In this document: piece by piece, positions 54,861-64,000 of the stretch | How positions within the stretch are numbered: the first letter of the stretch is position 1 | Layout: the number at the start of each line of letters is the position of its first letter | Notes under the pieces: generated by a model | Told to the model about the DNA's origin: nothing | Databases searched by the model: none | The model's input: only the letters and a program-made list of their open reading frames with translations | Translations under genes and position numbers: made by a program | DNA from: Ophioderma brevispina | Taxonomy: Eukaryota > Echinodermata > Ophiuroidea > Amphilepidida > Ophiodermatidae | NCBI GenBank assembly: GCA_023653785.1 | Contig: JAMKCH010058063.1 | Span: forward strand, 1 to 64,000 | Length of the DNA stretch: 64,000 nt | Direction: 5' to 3'

Positions 54861-56480
54861 AAGCCGTTCATAACATGCTTTTGAAGCACCCCTAATTCGT
54901 AAATGGGTTTGCCATCAAAGTTTCAGAGTGAAAAGTCAGTATTCACCTGGACCCGGTGTCATATTTTAGAGCGTCCGGTCGTTTTAGTGTCCGTCGGACG
55001 CTAAGGTTTAAATCTGAGAGTCTGACGGACACTATGTCGTGTGTTTCATTGTCCTAGGACCCCTGGTTTTAAAATGGAGCGTCCCATAGGACTGTTGGTT
55101 ATAAGTCGTTTTTTGTCCGCCGGACACTATAGTTTAAGTGTCAGAGTCCGTCGGACACTAGGGTTTAAATCGGAGAGTCCGACGGATACTAAGTTTTATG
55201 TATCATTGTCCTAGGACTCCTGGGTTTAAATTAGAACGTCCCATAGGACTGTGTGTTATAATTTGTGTTTTGTCCGTCGGACGTTTAAGTCTAAATCTGA
55301 GAGTCCGACGGATGCCGAGTAATATATTTCATTGTCCTGGGACTCTTGGTTTTAAAATGAAGCGTCCCAAAGGACTGTGTTATAAGTTGTTTTGTCCGTC
55401 GGACACTAAGATTTAAGTCTGAGGGTCCGACGGACCCTAAACACTAAGTTCAACAACGTTTCCTTGTCCCTAGGACTCTCCTGGTTTTTTTAAAATGGAG
55501 CGTCCCATAGACTGCGTTAATAATTGTTTTTGTCCGTCGTACATTACGGTTTAAGTCTGAGAGTCGACGGACCTATTTCAAAGTGTTCATTCACATTGTC
55601 CTAGGACTCCTGGTTTTGAAATAGGCGTCCCAAGGACTGTGTGTATCAGTTATTTTTTGTCCGTCGGACACTACGTTTTAAGTCTGAGAGTCAGACGGAA
55701 CTACTTCAAAACGTTTTTCATTGTCCCTAGGGACTCCTGGTTTTGAAATGGAGCGTCCCATAATGGACTTTTTAATAGTTGTTTTTTTGTCCGCGATACC
55801 TAGGTTTAGTCTGAAGTCCGACCGGACACTATTCACAACGTTTATGTTCCTATACTCCTGTTTTAAAATGGAGCGTCCCATAGGACTGGGTGGGATAAGT
55901 TGTTTTTTCGCGTCGGACACTAAGTTTCGTCTGCGATCCGACGACCTAAGTTCAACGTTTCATTCTCCTAGGACTCTTGGTTTTAAAATGGAGCGTCCCA
56001 TAGGACGTTGTTGATACGTTGTTTTTGTCCGTCGGACACCAAGGTTTAGCTGAGAGTCCGACGGACACTAAGTGCAACGTTTCATTGTCTATGACTCCTG
56101 GTTTTAAAATGGAGCGTCCCATAGTACTTTGTGTGATAGTTGTTTTTGTGCTCGGACACCAAGGTTTAAGTCTGAGAGGTCCGACGGACACTAAGTCTCT
56201 ACACTACGTTTCATTGTCCTAGGCTCCTTTGTTTTAAAATGGGGTGTCCTATAGGACTGTTGTGATAAGTTGTTTTTGTCCGTCCGGACCAGGACAAGTT
56301 TAGAGTCTGAGAGTCCGACGGACACTAGTCTACGTTTTTCATTGTCCTAGGACTCCTGGTTTTCAATTGGTGTGTCCCTTAGGACTTTGTCTTGTAACGG
56401 TTTTTGGTCCGTCGGACACAAACGTTTAGTGTGAGAGTCGTCGTACACCAAGATTTAATCAAGAGTCCCTTTGACAAACA
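54245..56480 (+). repeat. ~125-bp satellite built on GTCC...GGAC palindromes
   Basis: About 15 units can be counted by the word GTCCGTCGGAC or its variants (54274, 54400, 54559, then about every 125 bases from 54990 to 56408). Each unit holds GTCCGTCGGACACTAAG, TCTGAGAGTCCGACGGACAC, TTTCATTGTCCTAGGACTCC, GGTTTTAAAATGGAGC and GTCCCATAGGACTG. All four GTCC-containing words are palindromic or nearly so. Units after about 55450 carry many one-base losses. Frames reading KMERPIG are translations of the unit. The array is split by an inverted fragment at 54571-54955. Confidence 0.85.
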
Positions 56481-56987
56481 ACCAAGGTTAATGGAAGGGT
56501 TCCTACGATGCCCAGTTTCATATTTCGGTGGTGACGTGAATTGTCAGTTATTATTTGGCAATATTTGACAGTTGATTTTATACATTGTCCTATAAGTCAT
56601 ATCAGCACATCAAATCTTCCGAATGCAGAGCAGGCGACACAAGCTTTTGGGCCAATTGCTGCGGTCCTATTTTGTCCTAGGTTTTAATTTGGTCTGGTGG
56701 TCTCTGATTATATATGACAGAGTCGATAATCAACAAAACATCCCACCATCCTTGGCATGGTGCTTCGGTCAATTTGCAGCAAAATTTCAACGTCGTTAAA
56801 GACAAACGCGTTTAGACGGAGTGAATCATACCAAATTTATTTTGGGTCTTTTAATTGATGCCATATTACCTGGAAATGTCACAATTACTGCGTTTCCCAA
56901 ACTTTCTCGAGAGACATTGGTATCACGAAAGGATTGAAACACATTTTATCGAATCTTATTTTGCATCATACTATTTTACCGTACCTC
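56481..56987. other. Spacer
   Basis: Nothing recognised apart from short TTGTCCTA words left over from the satellite. Confidence 0.4.
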
Positions 56988-57082
56988 AATAATAATAATA
57001 ATAATAACAACAACAACAACCACAATAACAATAACAATGACGATGACGATGATGATGATGATGATGATATGATGGTGATGAC
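56988..57082 (+). repeat. Compound trinucleotide microsatellite
   Basis: (AAT)n, (AAC)n, mixed AAC/AAT and then (GAC/GAT)n units run in succession. Confidence 0.9.
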
Positions 57083-57589
57083 TCTAGGCGCTTTACATAG
57101 AAAATAGGAACAATTATATCATTATCATTATGTAGGCCTATGTGTTAATTATGTTAATTTAATAAATTCGAATTATTTAAATTACCTAAAAGTGTCAGGA
57201 GGATGCGGCTTAGGAATCTCCTGGATTTGTGGTAATACAAATATGCATCGAGAGACGTGAATCAAGTATGGACATTGATTGCGTCAAAGGTTTAGGCATA
57301 GATGATGAGGACTTCAGCAGTGTGTTGCCCCTATAATCCTGATAACTGATCTTGTTAGGCATCGCATCAATTGGGGTACCGGAAGCATAGACTTGAGGAC
57401 GCAGTGATGAGAACTTGCAGGATTCACAGAAGAATGGAATAAGCAATGCTACTTGCTTATATGATTTAACACCCATTTTGTGTATTGTATTTTGAGAAAC
57501 TTCTTTGAGCTACTTCGTGAACTTGGGTTGACATGATAGTCTATAACGAAGAGTGTGTGTACTTTGTGCAAAATATTATATAAAACTAG

Positions 57590-57865
57590 TGCATTTTCTC
57601 CCCGTTTGTGACCTTTGACCTATGTGTGTGACCTTGGACCTCAGATTTGTTCTTTTCTCAGTTCAGCGGTCCTTTTGACCAAATTTGGTGGTCATAGTGC
57701 ATTTCTACGCAAATTGACCTTTAGATGACCTTTCATCTTTTGGGTCACTCTGAACCGCAACAAAGGTCAGACCGTCCTCCCTTACCTTCATGCCAAATAT
57801 CAGCCCATATGTCAAAGCATAACGAAACCCATAGCCGGATAGACAGACTCGCAGACAGAGTTTGG
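57590..57865 (-). repeat. Repeat with DR1-type site and GACAGAC tail
   Basis: TGACCTTTGACCT (57609-57621) is the complement of AGGTCAAAGGTCA, and TGACCTTGGACCT follows at 57629. ATGCCAAATATCAGCCCATATG and AACGAAACCCATAGCCGGATAGACAGAC (in pieces) look like the 3' untranslated end of a non-LTR element, recalled by pattern only. It differs in sequence from R2. Confidence 0.4.
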
Positions 57866-57937
57866 AACAGTTGTCAATGTTGTATTACTACTTCATAAGT
57901 TGGGCCAAAATTGATATTTGAGTTTTATAGGTTTAAG

Positions 57938-58047
57938 GACATCCCAGAGAATCACTTCCAACTTGTTGTGAAATTGTCCTACAGGGGTCAAAAATGCAAA
58001 AAATGCATGGATTTCATAACAAGTTGCAAGTGATTCTCTGGGATTTT
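57938..58047. repeat. Palindrome with ~35-bp arms
   Basis: TCCCAGAGAATCACTT.CAACTTGTT.TGAAAT is mirrored by ATTTCATAACAAGTTGCAAGTGATTCTCTGGGA across a spacer containing CAGGGGTCAAAAATG. That spacer word is shared with the foldbacks at 11975-14465 and 29188-29955. Confidence 0.7.
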
Positions 58048-58129
58048 GGCCACAAAACATGAAATAGGAGACAACCGCCCCCTGACTAACAGATAGATCT
58101 CATTTTTAGTAGTATAGATATTAGTGTGT

Positions 58130-59060
58130 TTTGACATTTTTTACAGGTATTTTGGAAAAAGTGCCCCATTCCATGAAAAGCGAAATTGAGAATATAACAC
58201 AAAGGGTTTTTCATATGATGTGATTAAGAGCATGAAAATGAAAAATGAAAACTGGCCAAATCACATTGGTACAAAGTATATAAATCAGGAACAACGATAC
58301 CATTTTACAGACGCATAAGTGAAAGGGCATTTTTGCCCCAGATCATGTGTTGAGTTGAGGACCGCTTTTTGTTTGTTTCAAATGGTGGAGGGGGGCAGTC
58401 TTATGAGACTGTTTATCTTGCAATAAGGCCAAGAAAACAAATTGTCTCAGCTTCTTTTGTCTAAAAAGCTATGTGCTGTGTCTTTTTTTTACAAAACAAG
58501 CTATGACCTATGCGATTTTTTTTTAAATTTGCGCCATGGTGTTTTTGGAAATACACAATATGTGCCACTCCAATGAACTCTTCTGCTTTCAAGGCCCTCT
58601 AAAACAAACTTCACACAATGAAGTAAACGCTATAGAGTCATTATAGTTCCACTTTTTATTTTTTATTTGTCCCAAATTTTGAGACACAATTTGTGTCAAG
58701 AAAAGTACTGAGTATCGCCTAAATTTAAAAAAATAAAATGTAAAAAAAGTGTAAAAATCGCCCTCGCCGCATAGAGCTATGAGCTAAATTCAATTTAAAA
58801 GCTATGCGCGCGGGAAGCTGAGACAAACTTTTTTTTGGCCTAATTATTTTAAACATTTACTTCAAATGTGCAAGCTATTATGGAAAATATTCCATTTTAT
58901 AGTCTGTTTGGAGGATTTTGACGGCCATTTTGAAAACCAAAGGGCCCAAGCCATAAAAAACGACATTGGGAATTTCACACCAGTTTACACCTATTTCTTA
59001 TGATGTCATTAAGCACTTAAAAATGAAAAACCTAGCAAAACTTCTGATGCAGCCTGACTA
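58130..59060 (+). repeat. Two diverged direct copies of a ~130-bp segment
   Basis: CCAT..CATGAAAAGCGAAATTGAGAAT...ATATGATGTGATTAAG...ATGAAAAATGAAA (58169-58250) corresponds to GCCATAAAAAACGACATTGGGAAT...TTATGATGTCATTAAGCACTTAAAAATGAAAAA (58951-59030). The sequence between has no gene. Confidence 0.45.
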
Positions 59061-59624
59061 TTTCAAATTTTTGACTTTCAAAATTAAAAACATGAAACAA
59101 AAAAAGAAAGAAAAAAGAACACTGTCTGCTGAGCCAATACACACAAGATTTTTAAAAATAATTTTCAGGTGCTGAATTAAATTTAAAAAAAAAAGTTTAC
59201 CAAGCTCAATCAGAGTTTTACTCAATTGTGAGTGTTTGCACTCCACATGTTTGAAAAATGGCAATCATTAAAAAAGGAATGGAATATTTGCATGAGAAAA
59301 TATGTCATCCAGATCCTTTCATATTTTTGTATGATGGCCATTTTAATTTGGAATTTTAATAACCTAAAATTGAGCATGGCAACAATGCTTTTGTCACTTG
59401 TCAAATAAAGCTTATTTTGATAGCAATCTTTTTGAAAGAGGGTTAAAATGCAATGCATTTCATAATGAGACTTAATGATAAAAGTAATAATTTATATCAT
59501 TCGAAAATCATCAAGAAATTAAGAAACAAACAAATAAATATATAAACACAGAGGGCAAAAAAATCAAATATTATACTAAAATTGTCAAACCACGTTAAAA
59601 TGAAAGTAGCGCCATGATGGATAT

Positions 59625-59735
59625 TCGAACCCGTGATTAGTCACACCTATAAATAACACAATACACAATTATTCTACACTATACTTACTTTGTAGTCTGA
59701 AGGTCTTACCGCTGTACCACGCAGGGCTGTAATGA
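59625..59735 (-). repeat. tRNA-like sequence interrupted by ~60 bp
   Basis: On the minus strand TGGTACAGCGGTAAGACC (near 59725-59708) matches an A box with D arm, and GGGTTCGAATATCC (near 59634-59621) matches a B box apart from its last two positions. The middle is about 60 bases longer than in a normal tRNA. It could be a tRNA pseudogene with an insertion, or a SINE head. Confidence 0.4.
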
Positions 59736-59744
59736 ATCTGACTG

Positions 59745-60110
59745 TCCCCCAAAATAGAGTGTCCTAGTCATACACATTAATTTGTTTCAGATACAGTATA
59801 ACTTCATCGATATCTTCAGCAATAGTCCGCATAGGACAGCCAATATCAGAGAATGAGTGTCCATAGGACACCAGATTCTAGTGAGAGAGTGTCCTACAGA
59901 CAGTAGGTTACAAAGATCGATGGTCCCACGGACAACGGGTTATAGAGAGTGTCCGACGGACAACACATTATAGAGAGCGAGTGTCCGACGGACAGCAGGT
60001 TTCAGAGACTGGGCGTCCGAGGGACAGACAGCAGGTTTCAGAGACTGGGCGTCCGTAGGACGCCCAGTCTCTGAAACCTGCTGTCCTACCGGACAATTTT
60101 ATAGGTAGGA
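59745..60110 (+). repeat. GTCC/GGAC palindromic words related to the 54-56 kb satellite
   Basis: GAGTGTCCATAGGACACC, GAGTGTCCGACGGACA (three forms) and GGCGTCCGTAGGACGCC recur at 20-40-base spacing with CAGGTTTCAGAGACTG and GGTTATAGAGA. The words match those of the satellite at 54245-56480 but the unit and spacers differ. Confidence 0.7.
60027..60085. repeat. Perfect hairpin, 28-nt arms, 3-nt loop
   Basis: 60027-60054 is exactly complementary to 60058-60085 around GTA. It is composed of the local GTCC/CAGGTTTCAGAGACTGG repeat in inverted orientation, so it most likely arose by inversion of one repeat unit. Confidence 0.85.
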
Positions 60111-60369
60111 CTCTCAGTTTCTTTACAGGTTTGTTGTTTGCCAATAAAATCCAAAGAACTGAATAAAATTCCAAAAAGAAATCTGTTTTTAATTTGGAAC
60201 CCAATGATTTTGTTGGGTCGAATGATGAATAACAACTTGTCTTTCATGATTTTTTTGAAAACGTATGTTTTTGGAAATAATTAATAAAAACCGGACATCT
60301 AAGTTATTTGGACATCCAGTTATTTTAGTGATGCCTCTATCTTTCCAGATCTATGTTAATTTAGCCATT

Positions 60370-61060
60370 GTCGAACTAGCCATGGCCAAGCATCTTCGAT
60401 GTTCCTCATTTCATCTACATTCCTGATTAGTTAGTGCACCCAGAAAGTTGAATTCAGTGACTCTTTCAACTTCTCCATCAACTATTAAGGAGTCATCAGG
60501 ATGATCGGCACCAATTACCATGAGCTTGGTCTTAGCCACATTGAGGAAAAAGCCCATGGCTTCGTTCTTCAGACACCACCCTTAAATCGAGAGCCCACCA
60601 CTCCTGTTGTCAAGAGCACGTCTTATAATGTACTCTGCAATCTGCATACATAATGAAAAGGGTTGGCAAAAGTATACATCATTGCTTTACTCCTTGTCCA
60701 AGACCAAACCAGGTAGTGGCATCTTTATCTGTGCAAACGCAGGAAATTAAGCTGCCCATCATGCAGGCTTTTGATGAGTTGCACCAGGTGAGCACCATAC
60801 TTTACACAGTCACATGCTTTAGCATAATCTATGAAGCAGAGATAAGATTTTCTTCTGTATTTTCTACACTTCTCGCGTATGTTGGCAATGTGATCTCTTT
60901 GCGAAACCAACTGTTGGCGGAGCTCTCTCTCAAGATGTTGTTGTAACCTCTCGCGTAGAATATACAACAAGATTTTACTTGCATGAGGGATGAGGACTTT
61001 TGTGCGGTTGTTGAGCATTCTGATATGCCTTCCTTTTTTGGAGAGTAAGGAATTCACGAT
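60370..61060 (-). mobile_element. Non-LTR retrotransposon reverse-transcriptase remnant, minus strand
   Basis: On the minus strand the order is NRTKVLIPHASKILLYILRERL (60950-61010, given here across a variable joint), RDHIANIREKCRKYRRKSYLC, FIDYAKACDCVKY (motif A; the usual Phe before the Asp is Cys), HLVQLIKSLHDGQ, then in other frames a QGVKQ..IL.PTLF block (about 60660-60700), NVAKTKLMVIGADHPDDS (about 60495-60548) and VERVTEFNFLGAL (about 60437-60475). This is the reverse-transcriptase core of a LINE. Several frameshifts make it a pseudogene. Its sequence differs clearly from the 36190-37150 remnant, so it is a second LINE family. Confidence 0.82.
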
Positions 61061-61821
61061 AAATTAGGGTCTTGGTTCTGAAAAAAGATGTAGGATTTCA
61101 ACTTGCCAAACAAGATTTCTTTCATGACTTTTGTTTCATCTTCGTTTCTTTGCCAAAAAATGATGAAATATACGGTTAAGTTAATTGAACTCACATGAAC
61201 GAGGACAGCTCATGAACGAGACAGCTCCAATCTTGTAAATATTCCAAACTGCATGGGCAATAACAACTTACAGATAAAAAAGATTCTGAAGTGCGTTGTC
61301 CTTTGCATTTGCAAAGGATGAATTTGCTGAATATTAATAGCGCCATTATTTCTGGAGTCAATGTATATGATGTACATCCACTGGCCACTGGTATTCAGGG
61401 GAATGCATTTTGAATTTTGAAGAAAATGTGCAAACTTTTCGATTGACATACGCATTAACTATATTAATTTTATTATTAGTATTTATGGTGGTAACATTTT
61501 GTGTTGTAATCAAAATTAACAATATTTCAATATAAAACAGCCTGGATTTAGTATTTGCTCCAATGCGAAATTAAGAAATTTCACAATTTTCCAACAAAAG
61601 AAATACTTCTCAGCTAGCTTAACCCTTTCAGATAGGGTTATTTGTGATGGTAAGCTTTACATTAGTGCAAAATGGGTCTTGATGCCAAACCTTTCATTCT
61701 TCATCAACAAGTGCTCTCCTTTTCTGATGAGCTTTAGTGTTTTGTTGATGAAAACACAGGCATTTGTTGTGCTTCCTGTGGTGCAATTCCCTATCAGTTT
61801 TTTGGTTAGCCTAGTACTGGA
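61061..61821. other. Spacer without a supported gene
   Basis: The stretch after the LINE 5' break holds only short frames without motifs. Confidence 0.4.
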
Positions 61822-62530
61822 GGACGCATAACCCCGCAGCCGCGAGCAAGTGGCTGTAAGCCTGCTAGAACTAACACGGGATCCGTCTGCTCATTCAGTC
61901 CACCACGGTAAGGGTATTTATCCGCTGACTTTTGTTTTTCATTTGTCAGACTTATTGACCCATCTTTTTCACCTTCATGCGGGGACAATTGAATATTCTT
62001 CTGAAAGAACAATATCACGATTTTTGAATCGTAAAAAGGAATTTTATTATGGGAATAACAGCCAATTTTTGGTAAAAAATAAAGATTTGATGACGTCACG
62101 GCATTGATTGGTTTATTATTTTGCTTCGGGGGACCCATTCAGGTAAAAATCGACGTACGTATCCCTAACATTGGAAAAAACACCGATATCGTCATCGTAC
62201 GTCGGTTTTGAATAAGTAGGAAGAAGGTAAATTCTGACTTTTTAGACATAATCACGGTGTCTTTTGGAAAAAAATAATAGCACTTTGGGCAGAGGGTCAT
62301 GAAAGACCTTGATTAACATAGTCGGATTTATATATATCGGTCGACCCCGAGAGCAACCTGATATATGATACCTGACAAGGACCTGGTACCTGACCATTGA
62401 CACCAAACTATTCATCTCGTTACGTTTATAACTACAATACGGCAAAAAAGCAGCAAGAATTCTGTTATCTCTGTTGTCACAGCGTAACCGATCAAGATGT
62501 GAGCCTATACACGTGGTTCTGTAAAGGGAG
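61822..62530 (+). repeat. Composite repeat R3, copy 3 (tail part)
   Basis: GACGCATAACCCC, CGGGGATCCGT.TGCTCATT, GGGGACAATGAATATT-like words, ATCGTCATCGTACGTCGGTTTT, CACTTTGGGCAG and CTACAATACGGCAAA follow the order of 43271-43985. It joins copy 2 to the distal tail seen at 47690-47870. Confidence 0.7.
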
Positions 62531-62930
62531 GGTAGGACACGTCTGCTCGATTGGGCATGGGGTTTCAAAAAGGTAATTTGTGAAATGCTACATGCATTTA
62601 ATTGGCGTCTCGGTCCAGGGACATTAACAAATCATCTCTTAAACCTGTTCAAAAGATTCTCGGAATATCATGATAAAATTAAGAAAAAAAATTGAAGTTC
62701 ACATCAATCAGTTTGTTAAATTACCTGTGCAAACTACAACTCCAGAAACTTCCCCTGCAAAAGTAATCTCGGATCAAACATATTACCCTTGACAACACAC
62801 GCGCACCTGGCACAGAGCTATGCGCCTCTGAGCCATGCCCACCGATACACTCTAATATCAAAACAGCCCAATTATCATCTATACACCCCAAAACCATTGC
62901 ACTCTGGGTCATTTTTATAGGCCTAGAACT
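62531..62930 (+). repeat. Composite repeat R3, distal tail, with a mariner-MITE-like fragment
   Basis: The block 62730-62905 matches 47690-47870. CTGCTCGATTGGGCATGGGG at 62541 resembles the interior of the mariner-like MITE at 25084. Confidence 0.5.
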
Positions 62931-63599
62931 AGGCTCGCTCGTTCGATATAATGGGAGCTTGCGGAGATTCAAATATGTCTTATTGTGTCGTTTCGATACC
63001 ACTTCTTGAGGTTTTAACGCCGTTCGTAGGCTTGTGTATTGTGTATGATGCAACCCAATTCATTGAAGCAAATCGCGCTGCCTGGCTTTGTTTTTCGAAG
63101 CAGCCAGATAGTCAAACAGTTTTAGATTATTATTTCTATTAGTGCAAGAAATTTAAATAAAAATAATAGTTTGACCTGAAAATAATTGTAACAGAAACAA
63201 TTTTGGTGTTGTTATACTTATATCATATCAAAATCTATAATAGAGGGCACATGTATTTGCCTAGAGGCATGTTTGTACGGGGGGATGAAGTAGGTATAGT
63301 TGTACTGAAACTATTCAAACATTTTGGCAATATCCTAAGGCCAATAAAGATGCAAGGTCATCTGGGGCACATATTCCGAATGCTCCGATTCTTCTCAAAT
63401 GGTCCCAAATTTCGTCATATAGTCCCAAAGGACCAGGAAATATATTACTTGCACTCATTTCCCCATTTGGTCACGTAATTAGAGGTCAAAAATGTAACAA
63501 TGGTCTCCATATCCTATGAGGTCATTAATACTTAGCATCTAATTTACATACTAAAATGTTAAATACAGAGCAAATGTGCATTTTCTTTTTATATGATAT
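62931..63599. other. Spacer without a supported gene
   Basis: Frames of 63 and 91 residues (62951-63142 and 63203-63478) have no recognised family or splice context. GGTCCCAAA/AGTCCCAAAGGACC words are present near 63400-63430. Confidence 0.35.
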
Positions 63600-63757
63600 G
63601 AAGGATTTGTTAGTTCATTTTGTTTTTTTTTATGGATATAGCAAGTTTTTTATGTTTGTATGTATCCCGGACTTTTGTTTGAACGCACCGTTGGATACGT
63701 GTGTCACTGTTTCAAGTGTATGTTCTAATAAATGAATGAAAATAAATAAATATGACC
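63600..63757 (+). repeat. Possible retroelement 3' end with AATA/AATG tail
   Basis: CCGGACTTTTGTTTGAACGC, GTTGGATACGTGTGTCACTG and TTCTAATAAATGAATGAAAATAAATAAATA run into a simple tail, as at the 3' end of many LINEs or SINEs. No second copy was found in the window. Confidence 0.4.
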
Positions 63758-64000
63758 AGAAAAAACAATTGAGAATAGTTTCATCAAAAAATCGGTGCAC
63801 TCTGAAAGAATTACCCCAAGATGACCTTCAACCGTTATGAGCCTACAATCCTGAAACTAGTGCCCGTAGAATGGTAAACTATATATTTTTTAATCTTCAT
63901 GTCCAGATGAATAAGTTGGAGTTGGTTTCACAACAAGTAGATCTGTTTTACTTATGCTCCCTGTACAAAACTTTGTGCAATTTTCTGCATATCATGCAAA

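Noticed and set aside
55198..56222. Frames with repeated KMERPIG peptide
   Set aside because: They translate the palindromic satellite unit; the frame is not kept between units.
54245..56480. Hammerhead-ribozyme-like satellite (GTCC...GGAC as stem II near CTGAGA and GAAAC)
   Set aside because: The invariant CTGANGA and GAAA boxes are not both present next to the stem on either strand in any unit, so the catalytic core is missing.
62951..63478. 63- and 91-residue frames near the right end as genes
   Set aside because: No domain, no acceptor or donor sites at their ends, and the first lies beside a repeat tail.

Overview
This window looks like nuclear DNA of a metazoan, most plausibly a marine invertebrate (echinoderm, hemichordate or similar; taxon inferred weakly). 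It is AT-rich, has no dense ORFs, operons or ribosome-binding sites, and is packed with short non-autonomous DNA transposons, foldback elements, degraded non-LTR retrotransposons, tRNA-derived repeats and minisatellites. Most of the longer open frames are chance frames inside repeats.

Only one host coding segment is well supported: the last coding exon (15004-15170, + strand) of an EF-hand protein resembling the calcyphosin family. It has a good splice acceptor and an in-frame stop, and is followed by a 3' UTR-like stretch with AATAAA at 16038-16043. The sequence upstream is therefore intron, and no earlier exon was found. Two weaker terminal-exon candidates lie at about 23636-23758 and 49082-49124 (an RGG-like tail).

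Layout. 1-3.6 kb: three foldback or inverted-repeat elements, one inserted in a dispersed repeat that carries tandem AGGTCAAAGGTCA sites. 6.2-7.9 kb: a hAT-type MITE with an 8-bp target duplication, then a minisatellite split by two further elements. 9.4-14.5 kb: foldbacks, a TTAA MITE, a hAT MITE and a 2.5-kb giant inverted repeat. 15-16.3 kb: the EF-hand exon, its UTR and a hAT MITE directly behind the polyadenylation signal. 18.2-19.6 kb: two copies of one TTAA MITE in inverted orientation. 21-31 kb: tandem repeats, a region flanked by ATCGGTATCGG words, TTAA and mariner-like MITEs, a SINE, a LINE tail, a foldback and a hAT MITE. 31.3-63 kb: a composite repeat of at least 3.5 kb appears as copies and fragments at 31.4-34.9, 40.1-44.0, 47.5-49.0, 53.4-54.9 (inverted) and 61.8-62.9 kb. 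Between these lie LINE reverse-transcriptase remnants (36.2-37.2 kb +, 60.4-61.1 kb -) and many loci built from one short word repeated at irregular spacing.

The most unusual signals are (a) the composite repeat, whose tandem monomer of about 190 bp carries a ~58-bp palindrome; (b) the satellite at 54.2-56.5 kb built of GTCC...GGAC palindromes; (c) the collection of word repeats, each on a different 5-11-mer; and (d) indel-dominated differences between repeat copies plus a 355-bp exact duplication, which point to residual long-read error or assembly joins in the second half. No intact transposase, no complete LINE and no RNA gene of confident function was found.
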